Under the pieces are notes generated by a model that made no database searches, had not been told where the DNA came from, and saw nothing but the letters and a program-made list of their open reading frames with translations. From NCBI GenBank assembly GCA_016215605.1, contig JACRJB010000004.1, positions 45,478-109,477 on the forward strand: a stretch of 64,000 bases of DNA, given 5' to 3'. Source of the stretch: Rhodopseudomonas palustris. Lineage in GTDB: Bacteria; Pseudomonadota; Alphaproteobacteria; Rhizobiales; Xanthobacteraceae. The position numbers and the translations under genes were made by a program. Below, piece by piece: positions 17,986 to 26,912 of this stretch (its first letter is position 1; each line of letters begins with the position of its first letter).

Positions 17986-20828
17986 TCCGCGGCCTCGGCC
18001 GGCGAAGCGATCCGGCGCGCTGCGGCCGCCTGTTCCTCATAGGCGCGCTGCCATTCCGACGGACCGTTCGACGGCGCCACCTGCACCGCGGTCACCTTGT
18101 ATTCCGGGCAGTTGGTCGCCCAGTCGGAGTAATCGGTCGTGACGACGTTGGCCTGGGTGTCGGGATGATGGAACGTGGTGTAGACCACGCCCGGTGCGAC
18201 GCGGTCGGTGATCAGCGCGCGCAGCGTGGTCTCGCCGGCGCGGCTGGCGAGCCGGACCCAATCGCCATCGCGGACGCCGCGCTGCTCCGCGTCGTGCGGG
18301 TGGATCTCCAGCCGGTCCTCCTCGTGCCACACCGTGTTCGCGGTTCGCCTTGTCTGGGCGCCGACATTGTATTGCGACAGGATGCGGCCGGTGGTCAGCA
18401 GCAGCGGGAAGCGCGGCCCGGTGCGCTCGTCGGTGGCGACATATTCGGTGATGACGAACTTGCCCTTGCCGCGGACGAAATGATCGATGTGCATCACCGG
18501 GGTGCCGTCCGGCGCCCGTTCGTTGCAGGGCCACTGGATCGAGCCGAGTTCTTCGAGGCGCTCGTAGGACACGCCCGCAAAGGTCGGCGTCAGCGACGCG
18601 ATCTCGTCCATGATCTCGGACGGGTGCTGGTAGCTCATCGCGAAGCCCATCGCATTGGCGAGCCGCTGCGTGACTTCCCAGTCCTCCAGTCCGTTCTTCG
18701 GCGTCATCACCTTGCGAACCCGCTGGATGCGACGCTCGGCGTTGGTGAAGGTGCCGTTCTTCTCCAGGAAGGTCGAGCCCGGCAGGAAGACGTGCGCGTA
18801 GTTGGCGGTCTCGTTCAGGAACAGGTCGTGCACGATCACGCATTCCATCGCGGCGAGGCCAGCGGCGACGTGCTTGGTGTTGGGGTCGGACTGCAGGATG
18901 TCCTCGCCCTGTACGTAGAGCGCCTTGAACGAGCCGTCGACCGCGGCGTCGAGCATGTTGGGAATGCGCAGGCCGGGCTCGTTGTTCAGCGTCACGCCCC
19001 ACAGCGACTCGAAGCTCTCGCGCACCGCGTCGGTCGAGATGTGACGATAGCCCGGCAGCTCGTGCGGGAAAGAGCCCATGTCGCAGGCGCCCTGCACGTT
19101 GTTCTGGCCGCGCAGCGGGTTCACGCCGACGCCAGGCCGGCCGAGATTGCCGGTCGCCATCGCCAGATTGGCGATAGCCATCACCGTGGTCGAGCCCTGG
19201 CTGTGCTCGGTGACGCCGAGGCCGTAATAGATCGCGCCGTTGCCGCCGGTGGCGTACAGCCGCGCCGCCTCGCGCAACGCCTGCGGATCGACACCGGTCA
19301 TCGCCGCGGTCGCTTCCGGGCTGTTGTTCGGCTGCGCCACGAACGACGCCCAGTGCTCGTATTCGCTCCAGTCGCAGCGTTCGCGCACGAAGGCCTCGTT
19401 GGCGAGGCCCTCGGTGACGATCACATGGGCGATTGCGGTCAGCACCGCGACGTTGGTGCCGGGCTTCAGCGGCAGATGCTGCGACGCCTCGATATGCGCC
19501 GAGCGCACCAGATCGATCCGGCGCGGATCGACCACGATCAGCTTGGCGCCGGCGCGCAGCCGCTTCTTCAGGCGCGAGGCGAACACTGGATGGCCGTCGG
19601 TCGGATTGGCGCCGACGATCATCACCACGTCGGTGTGTTCGACCGAGTCGAAGTCCTGGGTGCCGGCCGAGGTGCCGAACGCGGTCGAGAGCCCGTAGCC
19701 GGTCGGCGAGTGGCAGACGCGGGCGCAGGTGTCGACATTGTTGTTGCCGAAACCGGCGCGGATCAGCTTCTGCACCAGGAAGGTTTCTTCATTGGTGCAG
19801 CGCGACGAGGTGATGCCGCCGATCGAGTCGCGGCCGTATTTAGCCTGAATGCGCTTCAGCTCGGAGGCCGCGTAGCTGAACGCCTCGTCCCAGCTCACTT
19901 CGCGCCACGGCTCGCTGATGCTGGAGCGGATCATCGGATTGAGGATGCGCTCCTTGTGGTTGGCGTAGCCCCAGGCGAACCGGCCCTTGACGCAGGAATG
20001 GCCGCGATTGGCCTTGCCGTCCTTGTAGGGCACCATGCGGACCAGCTCTTCGCCACGCATCTCGGCCTTGAAGGTGCAGCCGACGCCGCAATACGCGCAG
20101 GTGGTCACCACCGAACGCTCCGGCGTGCCGATCTCGATCACGCTCTTCTCGTTCAGCGTCGCGGTCGGACAGGCCTGCACGCAGGCGCCGCAGGAGACGC
20201 ATTCCGAGCCGAGGAAGCTCTCCTGCATGCCGGGCGACACCACGGAGTCGAAGCCGCGGCCGGCGATCGTCAGCGCGAAGGTGCCTTGCACTTCCTCGCA
20301 GGCGCGGACGCAGCGCGAGCAGACGATGCACTTCGACGCATCGTAGGTGAAGTAAGGATTGGACTCGTCGAGTCCGGGATTGGGGTGCTTCTCGCCGGAA
20401 TAGCCGTAGCGCACGTCGCGCAGGCCGACGGCGCCGGCCATGTCCTGCAGCTCGCAATCGCCGTTGGCCGAGCAGGTCAGGCAGTCGAGCGGGTGATCGG
20501 AGATGTACAGCTCCATCACGCCCTTGCGGATCTGCTTCAGCCGCTCGGTCTGGGTGTGAACGACGAGGCCATCGGCGACCGGCGTGGTGCACGACGCCGG
20601 CGTGCCGCTGCGGCCGTCGATCTCGATCAGGCACAGCCGGCACGAGCCGAACGCGTCGACCATGTCGGTGGCGCAGAGTTTCGGAATCGCGGTGCCGATC
20701 TCCATCGCGGCCCGCATGATCGAGGTGCCCTCGGGCACGCTGACGCTGCGGCCGTCGATGGTCAGCGTCACCATAGTCTCGGAGGGCGAGCGCGGCGTGC
20801 CGAAATCGGTTTCGTGGACCAGAGCCAT
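17982..20828 (-). CDS. fdsA: NAD-dependent formate dehydrogenase, alpha (catalytic) subunit
   Basis: This is a 948-aa cytoplasmic molybdopterin (or tungstopterin) enzyme that oxidises formate to CO2. An N-terminal [2Fe-2S] domain (Cys in FGSCRLCLIE) is followed by ferredoxin-type 4Fe-4S clusters (CIVCSRCVRACEEVQG, CVSCGACVQACP). Next comes the catalytic domain with CAYCGVGC. The active-site residue is Cys (NVDTCARVCHSPTG), not selenocysteine. The ATG at 20828 is 11 nt from fdsB. An upstream open extension of about 195 codons overlaps fdsB and is spurious. Length and domain order match FdsA of the soluble FDS enzymes. Confidence 0.95.
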   Translation of the reverse strand: MALVHETDFGTPRSPSETMVTLTIDGRSVSVPEGTSIMRAAMEIGTAIPKLCATDMVDAFGSCRLCLIEIDGRSGTPASCTTPVADGLVVHTQTERLKQIRKGVMELYISDHPLDCLTCSANGDCELQDMAGAVGLRDVRYGYSGEKHPNPGLDESNPYFTYDASKCIVCSRCVRACEEVQGTFALTIAGRGFDSVVSPGMQESFLGSECVSCGACVQACPTATLNEKSVIEIGTPERSVVTTCAYCGVGCTFKAEMRGEELVRMVPYKDGKANRGHSCVKGRFAWGYANHKERILNPMIRSSISEPWREVSWDEAFSYAASELKRIQAKYGRDSIGGITSSRCTNEETFLVQKLIRAGFGNNNVDTCARVCHSPTGYGLSTAFGTSAGTQDFDSVEHTDVVMIVGANPTDGHPVFASRLKKRLRAGAKLIVVDPRRIDLVRSAHIEASQHLPLKPGTNVAVLTAIAHVIVTEGLANEAFVRERCDWSEYEHWASFVAQPNNSPEATAAMTGVDPQALREAARLYATGGNGAIYYGLGVTEHSQGSTTVMAIANLAMATGNLGRPGVGVNPLRGQNNVQGACDMGSFPHELPGYRHISTDAVRESFESLWGVTLNNEPGLRIPNMLDAAVDGSFKALYVQGEDILQSDPNTKHVAAGLAAMECVIVHDLFLNETANYAHVFLPGSTFLEKNGTFTNAERRIQRVRKVMTPKNGLEDWEVTQRLANAMGFAMSYQHPSEIMDEIASLTPTFAGVSYERLEELGSIQWPCNERAPDGTPVMHIDHFVRGKGKFVITEYVATDERTGPRFPLLLTTGRILSQYNVGAQTRRTANTVWHEEDRLEIHPHDAEQRGVRDGDWVRLASRAGETTLRALITDRVAPGVVYTTFHHPDTQANVVTTDYSDWATNCPEYKVTAVQVAPSNGPSEWQRAYEEQAAAARRIASPAEAAE

Positions 20829-20839
20829 ATCGTCGTCCT

Positions 20840-22396
20840 TTATTCCGCGGCCTGCAGGCGGCGCGGCGCGAGGCCGAAATCTTCGGGGAAGTGCGTCAGC
20901 GCGGACAGCACCGGGATCGGCGCCAGCCCGCCCAGCGCGCACAGCGAGCCGAACTTCATGGTGTTGCAGAGGTCTTCGAGCACGGCGATGTTCGCCGCGG
21001 GCTTGTCGCCGGCGATGATCTTGTCGACGGTCTCGGCGCCGCGGGTGGAGCCGATGCGACACGGGGTGCATTTGCCACAGGACTCGATCGCGCAGAACTC
21101 CATCGCGAACCGCGCCTGCTTGGCCATGTCGACGGTGTCGTCGAATACCACCACGCCGCCATGGCCGACCATGCCGCTGCGCGCTGCAAACGCTTCGTAG
21201 TCGAACGGCGTGTCGAACAGCGCGCGCGGAAAATACGCGCCGAGCGGGCCGCCGACCTGCACGGCGCGGACCGGGCGACCGCTGAGCGTGCCGCCGCCGA
21301 TGTCGTCGATCAGTTCGCCGAGCGTGATGCCGAACGCCACCTCGAACAGCCCGCCATGCTTGACGTTGCCGGCGAGCTGGATCGGCTTGGTGCCGCGCGA
21401 GCGGCCCATGCCGCAATCCGCATAGGCCTGCGCGCCGCCGTCGAGGATGTACGGCACCGCCGAGAAGGTCAGCACGTTGTTGATCACCGTCGGCCGGCCG
21501 AACAGGCCCTTGTGCGCCGGCAGCGGCGGCTTGGCGCGGACGGTGCCGCGCTTGCCCTCGAGGCTTTCCAGCATCGAGGTTTCCTCGCCGCAGATATAGG
21601 CGCCGGCGCCGACACGGACTTCGATGTCGAAGGAATCGGTCGAATGGCAGATGTTGTCGCCGAGATAGCCGGTGCGCCGCGCCGCCTCGATCGCGGCGTT
21701 CATCGCCACCACAGCGTGCGGATATTCCGAGCGGATATAGATGTAGCCCTTGGTGGCGCCGACCGCGATTCCGGCGATCGTCATGCCTTCGATCACCATG
21801 AAGGGATCACCCTCCATCAGCATGCGATCGGCAAAGGTACCGCTGTCGCCCTCGTCGGCGTTGCAGCAGATGTATTTCTGGCCGCGGCCGGCCTGCGCCA
21901 CGGTGCGCCATTTGGTGCCGGTCGGAAAGCCGGCGCCGCCGCGGCCGCGCAGCCCCGATTTGACGACGTCGTCGATGATCGCGTCCGAGCTGAGCTTCAG
22001 CGCGCGCTCGAGCCCCTTGTAGCCGCCATGGGCGCGATAATCGTCGATCGAGCGCGGATCGACGATGCCGCAGCGGACGAAGGTGAGGCGGGTCTGCCGC
22101 TTCAGCCACGGAATCTGCTCGGTGAGGCCGAGCTTCAGCGGATGCGGGCCGTCGGACAGGATCGCATCGAGGATCGAGGCGACGTCCGCGACCGTCGTCG
22201 GCCCGAACGCGACGCGACCGGCCGGCGTCTCGACTTCGAGCATCGGCTCCAGCCAATACAGCCCGCGCGAGCCGGGGCGGACCAGATCGAGCGCGACGTC
22301 GCGTTCGTGTGCAACGCGATTCAGTTCGGCCGCGACCTCGTCGGCGCCCACCGCGAGGGAACCGGAGTCGCGGGGAACGAAGATACGAACGCTCAT
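20840..22396 (-). CDS. fdsB: NAD-dependent formate dehydrogenase, beta (NADH-binding) subunit
   Basis: This 518-aa subunit is homologous to NuoF fused to an N-terminal thioredoxin-like domain. It carries FMN, the NAD site (GRGGAGFPTGTKW) and a 4Fe-4S cluster (SCGKCTPCRIG). It passes electrons from the alpha subunit to NAD+. The start (MSVRIFVP, 22396) overlaps the fdsG stop by 4 nt. The longer open frame beginning at 22501 overlaps fdsG and is rejected. Confidence 0.94.
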   Translation of the reverse strand: MSVRIFVPRDSGSLAVGADEVAAELNRVAHERDVALDLVRPGSRGLYWLEPMLEVETPAGRVAFGPTTVADVASILDAILSDGPHPLKLGLTEQIPWLKRQTRLTFVRCGIVDPRSIDDYRAHGGYKGLERALKLSSDAIIDDVVKSGLRGRGGAGFPTGTKWRTVAQAGRGQKYICCNADEGDSGTFADRMLMEGDPFMVIEGMTIAGIAVGATKGYIYIRSEYPHAVVAMNAAIEAARRTGYLGDNICHSTDSFDIEVRVGAGAYICGEETSMLESLEGKRGTVRAKPPLPAHKGLFGRPTVINNVLTFSAVPYILDGGAQAYADCGMGRSRGTKPIQLAGNVKHGGLFEVAFGITLGELIDDIGGGTLSGRPVRAVQVGGPLGAYFPRALFDTPFDYEAFAARSGMVGHGGVVVFDDTVDMAKQARFAMEFCAIESCGKCTPCRIGSTRGAETVDKIIAGDKPAANIAVLEDLCNTMKFGSLCALGGLAPIPVLSALTHFPEDFGLAPRRLQAAE

Positions 22397-22863
22397 TGCT
22401 GGGCCTCCGCCATCAAGGCGTCGAGACGGGACGCATCGAGCCGGCCGATGACGCGATCGTCGAGCATCGCGGCCGGCGCCGTGGCGCACAGGCCGAGGCA
22501 ATAGGTCGGCTCCAGCGTCACCGCACCGTCCGCGGTGGTGGCGCCGAACCCGACTCCGAGCCGGTTTTCAACGCGCGCCGCCAGCGCATCGCCGCCCGCC
22601 GCCTGGCAGGCCTCGGCGCGGCACAGCTTCAGGACATGGCGGCCCGGCGGCTCACGGCGGAAGTCCGGATAGAAGGTGAGCACGCCGTGGACTTCGGCGC
22701 GCGACAGGTTGAGCGCCTGCGCCACCATCGGCTCCGCGGCCTCCGGGACATGGCCGAAGGCTTCCTGCAGCGCGTGCAGGATCACCAGCGTCGGTCCTTC
22801 CTTGTGCGTCAACCCGGCGATGATCTCAGCGGCGCGGGTCGGATCCCATGGTTCTTGGTGCAT
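22393..22863 (-). CDS. fdsG: NAD-dependent formate dehydrogenase, gamma subunit
   Basis: This 156-aa NuoE-like protein carries a [2Fe-2S] cluster, with Cys ligands in KLCRAEACQAAGG and YCLGLCATAPA. It is the first structural gene of the fdsG-B-A-fdhD-fdsD operon. The ATG at 22863 is preceded by an AAGAG-type ribosome binding site. The 113-nt space to the upstream LysR gene should hold the operon promoter. Confidence 0.93.
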   Translation of the reverse strand: MHQEPWDPTRAAEIIAGLTHKEGPTLVILHALQEAFGHVPEAAEPMVAQALNLSRAEVHGVLTFYPDFRREPPGRHVLKLCRAEACQAAGGDALAARVENRLGVGFGATTADGAVTLEPTYCLGLCATAPAAMLDDRVIGRLDASRLDALMAEAQQ

Positions 22864-22976
22864 CGGCGCTCTTTTCGGCGTTGGTTCGCGGCCGATGAGA
22901 ATAAGAATCGTTCAAGGAATCAATAAAGCTGTCACATGCTGCGATAAGGAAACGGTATCGAGGGAGGGCGGAGGCC

Positions 22977-23876
22977 TCAGGCCTCGCTCTCCAGCGACGG
23001 CGCGACTTCGCGGGCGACCTGCATCAGTGCGGCGACCAGCGGCGTGTAGGGTTCGCGCGGCGGAACCACCAGCCCGATACTGTAGGACACCATCGGGTCG
23101 ACGATCGGGATGGTGCGGACGCCGTCACCGAGACCGAGCGTTTCGGCGAGCTTGGCCGGCATGACGCTGGCCCAGCGGCCCGTCTTCACATGCGTGTACA
23201 GCACGATGATCGAATTCGATGTCAGCGTCGGATGCGCGATGGTGCCGGCGGCGCGCAGCGCGCGATCGATGATCCGGCGGTTCTGCATGTTGGGTGTCAG
23301 CAGGCACAGCGGAACCTGGCCGACCTCTTTCCATGTCACCTGATCGCGATCGCCGAACAGGCCGTCCGGCGAGGTGATCAACCGGTAGCTCTCCTGATAC
23401 AGCGGAATACTGCGGACTTTGCCGAGCGGCTCGTTCTCGATGTAGGTCAGGCCGGCATCGGCTTCGAGATTTTCGAGCAGGCCGAGCACCTCCGACGACG
23501 TGCAGGACAGAATACTGAAGCGGACATTGGGGTAGCGCGCGCGGAACGGCGTGGTCAGCGACGCCACCATGCCCAGAACCGTCGGGATCGCGGCAATCCG
23601 CAGGTCCCCGGACAAATCGCCCTTCATGGCGCCGATATCCTGGCGCATCGCCCTGCTGTCGGCGACGATGCGGCGGGCCCATTCCAGGGTGCGTTCGCCC
23701 TCCGGCGTGAAGCCGAGAAAGCGCGAGCCGCGCTGCACCAGCATCACCCCGAGGATCTCCTCGAGCTGCTTGATGCTGGTCGACATCGTCGGCTGGGTCA
23801 CGCCGCACGCCTCCGCGGCGCGGCCGAAGTGCCGTTCCTTGGCGAGCGCAAGCAGCAGCTCGAGCTTGTCGATCAA
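22977..23876 (-). CDS. LysR-family regulator, probable formate dehydrogenase regulator
   Basis: This is a 299-aa LysR-type protein. The N-terminal winged HTH is clear (HFGRAAEACGVTQPTMSTSI) and is followed by a substrate-binding domain (LRIAAIPTVLGMV). The longest frame has no ATG at its start. I chose TTG at 23876, which gives the family's length of about 300 aa and has GAGG five bases upstream. It is codirectional with and just upstream of fdsG. By analogy with FdsR-type regulators it likely controls the formate operon in response to formate or the cell's redox state; this is inferred from position. Confidence 0.8.
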   Translation of the reverse strand: MIDKLELLLALAKERHFGRAAEACGVTQPTMSTSIKQLEEILGVMLVQRGSRFLGFTPEGERTLEWARRIVADSRAMRQDIGAMKGDLSGDLRIAAIPTVLGMVASLTTPFRARYPNVRFSILSCTSSEVLGLLENLEADAGLTYIENEPLGKVRSIPLYQESYRLITSPDGLFGDRDQVTWKEVGQVPLCLLTPNMQNRRIIDRALRAAGTIAHPTLTSNSIIVLYTHVKTGRWASVMPAKLAETLGLGDGVRTIPIVDPMVSYSIGLVVPPREPYTPLVAALMQVAREVAPSLESEA

Positions 23877-24178
23877 ACCGGCCTCGGCGGATTTACTGAG
23901 AATTTCCCGAGTCTTGCCCGATCGGGCGGCATTCGGCAAGGCGGCCGCCGACGGACGCGGGCCGCCGCGACGAAACCGGGCATCGCCGAGCAACAAAACC
24001 CCGCCTCCCGATGGGCGGCATCGGGAGCGCGGGGCCAGTCAGGGGAGAGACGATTCTCGCACGCAGAACGCAATCCATTGCGTCAAGCATCGTCAGGTAT
24101 CTAAGTAGCTGAAAGCCAGCCGCGCAGCTTGAGGTGGATCAAATCGCACACCTTCGATGCGGACGTCCTCGAATTCGA

Positions 24179-25402
24179 TCAGTTCGGCCCGCCCGACCGC
24201 CGCGCGTAGCAATGGAAGCCGCCATAGATGCCGGAGCGGTCGCGGTCGAAGCCGATCGCGCTCCGCTCGTCGTCGCGCTGCCAGACCTCGCGCAGCGGCG
24301 CCAGCGCATCGGTCTCCAATGGCGATTCGGCGCCCGCGGTGCGGAAGATCACCCGCACCGAATCCTTGCCGGACCGATCGATCGCGTCCCACAGCGCGCG
24401 GATTTCGTCGGCCGCCATCCAGTCCTGCGAGTCGAGCAGCACGACCGCGTCGATCTGCCGGGCCGGCAGGCTTTCCAGGAACACGCGCAGGTTCTCGTGC
24501 ACCGGAATGATCAGCCCGGCGCCCGAGCGCATCTGCGCGTAGCGGCTGCGCTGCAGGTACAGCGGTAGGCAGGTGTCGCCGGGGCCCGGATAGCTCCGGC
24601 TCAGCGCCTGCCAGGCGAAGTAATTGGTCTCGTTCGGATAGACGTTGATCAGCCGCAGCAGCCGCTGATGCAGCACTTCGTTGAGCGGCTGGTCGCCGCC
24701 GAGCAGTTCGCGCTGCTGCGGCGGGATGCCGAGGCTGAACAGCAGAGCGGGCGTCCGCGTCAGCAGCCTGGCGAAGCGCGAATGGAACAGCCGATCGAGC
24801 TGCTGCAGCGCAGCCTGACGCTCCGCCGAATCCGGCGCCGCAGTCAGCAACGCCGACAGGTCGATCTTGGCGAATTTCGCCAGCAGATGCGCGAAGCCGA
24901 TGAAGCTGCCGAGCGCGCCGTGACGATAGAATCCGTTGGTGAAGTAACGATAGCGCGCCCGACCACGGAAATCGCGTTCGTCCCAGTAGCCGCGCGCGTC
25001 GCGTTCGAGCTGTGGCCGCAGCCGCATCCGGTACAGATCGGCATTGTCGTCGGCCGTGCCTTCGCCGAAGAAGCGCCAGAACTGATCGTAATCCGGCAGC
25101 GCTCGCAACCCGGCGAGCTTCAGCTTCAACAGAGCGAGGTGGGCTTCGTTGAGGTCGACCGCGAACACCTGCGCGGGCTTCGCCGTCAGGTACGACAGCG
25201 CGTTGCAGCCGCCCGACGAAATCGTCACGATGGTGGAACCGATCGGGAGTTGCAAAGCAGCAAGGTCGGCCTCGGGGTCTTCCCAGATCTGGGTGTAGAC
25301 CAGCCTGCGGAACCAGATCGAAAACAGACGATCCCAGATCGTCGACTCACTACGATCTTTGCTGTTGCGGACGGCATCCGCGATGAGTTGCTGCGTGTTC
25401 AT
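24179..25402 (-). CDS. btaA: BtaA: AdoMet:diacylglycerol 3-amino-3-carboxypropyltransferase
   Basis: This 407-aa protein matches the DUF3419/BtaA family, which makes diacylglyceryl-homoserine, the first step to the phosphorus-free betaine lipid DGTS. An AdoMet-binding loop is visible at IVTISSGGCNALSYL, followed by VFAVDLNEAHLALL. The N-terminal FSIWFRRLVYTQIWEDPEAD is a strong family signature. The ATG at 25402 has GAGGATAG upstream. btaB is transcribed divergently 157 nt away. Betaine lipids typically replace phospholipids under phosphate limitation, so the shared spacer might carry a Pho-type site, but I did not find an unmistakable Pho box. Confidence 0.9.
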   Translation of the reverse strand: MNTQQLIADAVRNSKDRSESTIWDRLFSIWFRRLVYTQIWEDPEADLAALQLPIGSTIVTISSGGCNALSYLTAKPAQVFAVDLNEAHLALLKLKLAGLRALPDYDQFWRFFGEGTADDNADLYRMRLRPQLERDARGYWDERDFRGRARYRYFTNGFYRHGALGSFIGFAHLLAKFAKIDLSALLTAAPDSAERQAALQQLDRLFHSRFARLLTRTPALLFSLGIPPQQRELLGGDQPLNEVLHQRLLRLINVYPNETNYFAWQALSRSYPGPGDTCLPLYLQRSRYAQMRSGAGLIIPVHENLRVFLESLPARQIDAVVLLDSQDWMAADEIRALWDAIDRSGKDSVRVIFRTAGAESPLETDALAPLREVWQRDDERSAIGFDRDRSGIYGGFHCYARRSGGPN

Positions 25403-25558
25403 CACTATCCTCGAATCGGCAATCGATCGAGAATAGCCGCGCTGCACTGCAGTTTTGCGACAGTGCGGCGGCGCCGATGCGCGCGATTGTCATCATCGTG
25501 TCGTCGCAAAGTTGGATGGATGGCGGAGGATTCCAGATCGAGGGCGCTTTCCGTGACG

Positions 25559-26260
25559 ATGATCCGCTCCGAAATCTCCGCCGATTCGTCGTGGCCGGTC
25601 GATGCGACATCGCGCATGAACCGGATGTACCGGTATCAGCGGCATATCTATGATACTACGCGTCGGTACTATCTTCTTGGTCGCGATGAATTGGTCGCCG
25701 GGCTGGCGCCCGCTGCCGGCGACAACGTCCTGGAAATCGGCTGCGGCACCGGCCGCAATCTGATCGCGGCGGCGAGCCGCTATCCGAACGCGCGGTTCTT
25801 CGGACTCGACGTGTCGACCGAGATGCTGACGTCGGCGATCAGCGGCATCGCCCGCGCCGGTCTGAGCGGGTCGGCGAAGGTCGCGCATGGCGATGCCACC
25901 AATTTCACCGCAAAGGCGGTGTTCGGTCAGCCGATCGCGTTCGATCGGGTGATGATCTCCTACAGCCTGTCGATGATTCCGGACTGGACGGCCGTGATCG
26001 AACGGGCGATCGCCAGCCTGAAGCCGGGTGGACAGCTGCACATCGTCGATTTCGGCGACCAGAGCGGGCTGCCGCCGTTCGCCCGCAATGCGCTGCGCCG
26101 CTGGCTGGCGCTGTTCGACGTCACCCCGCGCGACGAACTCGAAGCGACGCTGATGCAGATCGCGGTGCGCACCGGCGCCGGATTGAAGTTCGACCGGCCG
26201 TACCGCGGCTATGCGCAATCCGCGGTGCTGACCCTGCCGTCGCGGCGCCGCTCGCCATGA
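25559..26260 (+). CDS. btaB: BtaB: diacylglyceryl-homoserine N-methyltransferase
   Basis: This 233-aa class I AdoMet-dependent methyltransferase (glycine-rich loop LEIGCGTGRNLI) adds three methyl groups to diacylglyceryl-homoserine to give the betaine lipid DGTS. The N-terminal MYRYQRHIYDTTRRYYLLGRD matches BtaB proteins as I recall them. I chose ATG at 25559; a GTG two codons upstream is an alternative. A much longer open frame antisense to btaA is spurious. The stop overlaps the next gene's start by 4 nt. Confidence 0.9.
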   Translation: MIRSEISADSSWPVDATSRMNRMYRYQRHIYDTTRRYYLLGRDELVAGLAPAAGDNVLEIGCGTGRNLIAAASRYPNARFFGLDVSTEMLTSAISGIARAGLSGSAKVAHGDATNFTAKAVFGQPIAFDRVMISYSLSMIPDWTAVIERAIASLKPGGQLHIVDFGDQSGLPPFARNALRRWLALFDVTPRDELEATLMQIAVRTGAGLKFDRPYRGYAQSAVLTLPSRRRSP

Positions 26261-26580
26261 CCGGTTGGCTCGCGCTGCTTGCCGCGGGCCTGATGGAGAT
26301 CGTCTGGGCGGTGGGCCTGAAGCACTCCGACGGCTTCACCAAATTCTGGCCGGCCTTCGGCACGCTGGTGGCGATTCTGGCGAGCTTCGGCCTGATGAGC
26401 ATCGCCTTGAAGTCGCTGCCGTTCGGCACCGCCTATGCGGTCTGGACCGGGATCGGCGCCGCCGGCAGCATCGTGGTCGGGATGGCGGTCTATGGCGAGC
26501 CGGCCAATGCGGTGCGGGTGCTGTGCCTGTCGATGATCGTGGCCGGCATGATCGGGCTCAAGCTCAGCACGCCCGCCTGA
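26257..26580 (+). CDS. SMR-family exporter, SugE/Gdx type
   Basis: This is a 107-aa membrane protein with four transmembrane helices, the small multidrug resistance (SMR) fold. The essential membrane Glu is Glu14 in LMEIVWAVGLKHSDGF. The WAxGLKxSxGF pattern is typical of the SugE/Gdx branch, whose characterised members export guanidinium. It works as an antiparallel dimer driven by protons. ATGA overlap with btaB couples their translation. There is no guanidine riboswitch in front, consistent with its downstream position. Confidence 0.85.
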   Translation: MTGWLALLAAGLMEIVWAVGLKHSDGFTKFWPAFGTLVAILASFGLMSIALKSLPFGTAYAVWTGIGAAGSIVVGMAVYGEPANAVRVLCLSMIVAGMIGLKLSTPA

Positions 26581-26644
26581 CGCACGCCACGCCCGACCAA
26601 GGCGGCGATTGACAAAGCGGGTGCGTGCCCCTCCTATCGAACCG

Positions 26645-26830
26645 TTCAGGTGTGCCGGGAGTCTCCCGGCACAGGGAAGCCGGTCCGGGCGCCTCAGGCG
26701 GCGCCCCAAGCCGGCGCTGCGCCCGCAACTGTAGACGGCGAGCGATCCTTCAGGATGCCACTGGGCCCATCGGGCACGGGAAGGCGAGGGAGCGCGACGA
26801 CCCGTGAGCCAGGAGACCGGCCTGAACCGC
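26645..26830 (+). promoter_or_regulatory. Cobalamin riboswitch upstream of the Ni/Co permease
   Basis: The conserved order of an adenosylcobalamin riboswitch is visible: a 5' stem (GTGCCGGGAG...CTCCCGGCAC), then AGGGAAGCCGGT, then the B12-box core GCGCCCGCAACTGTAGA near 26718-26735, GCCACTGG, GGGAAGGCG, and the closing GAGCCAGGAGACCGGCCTG near 26808-26826. It precedes the plus-strand transport genes. In the family, ligand binding lowers expression. Boundaries are approximate. Confidence 0.93.
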
Positions 26831-26912
26831 GTCATCTTCCAGCGTGCGGTGCGCGCGGCTGGGGCGGTCCGCCGCATGGGTGACAGGAAACTGCTCACCG
26901 TTCGGGGATCCG

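Noticed and set aside
19700..19760. Possible selenocysteine site in fdsA
   Set aside because: The catalytic position is an ordinary Cys codon, with no in-frame TGA.
18165..21200. A 1011-codon plus-strand open frame
   Set aside because: Antisense to fdsA, whose product shows every expected motif.
17982..21416. An 1144-codon frame containing FdsA
   Set aside because: The N-terminal ~195 codons overlap fdsB in another frame. FdsA begins at 20828.
24130..24143. FNR-like TTGAT-N4-CTCAA site on the minus strand
   Set aside because: One half-site is mismatched and it lies downstream of btaA, not at a promoter.
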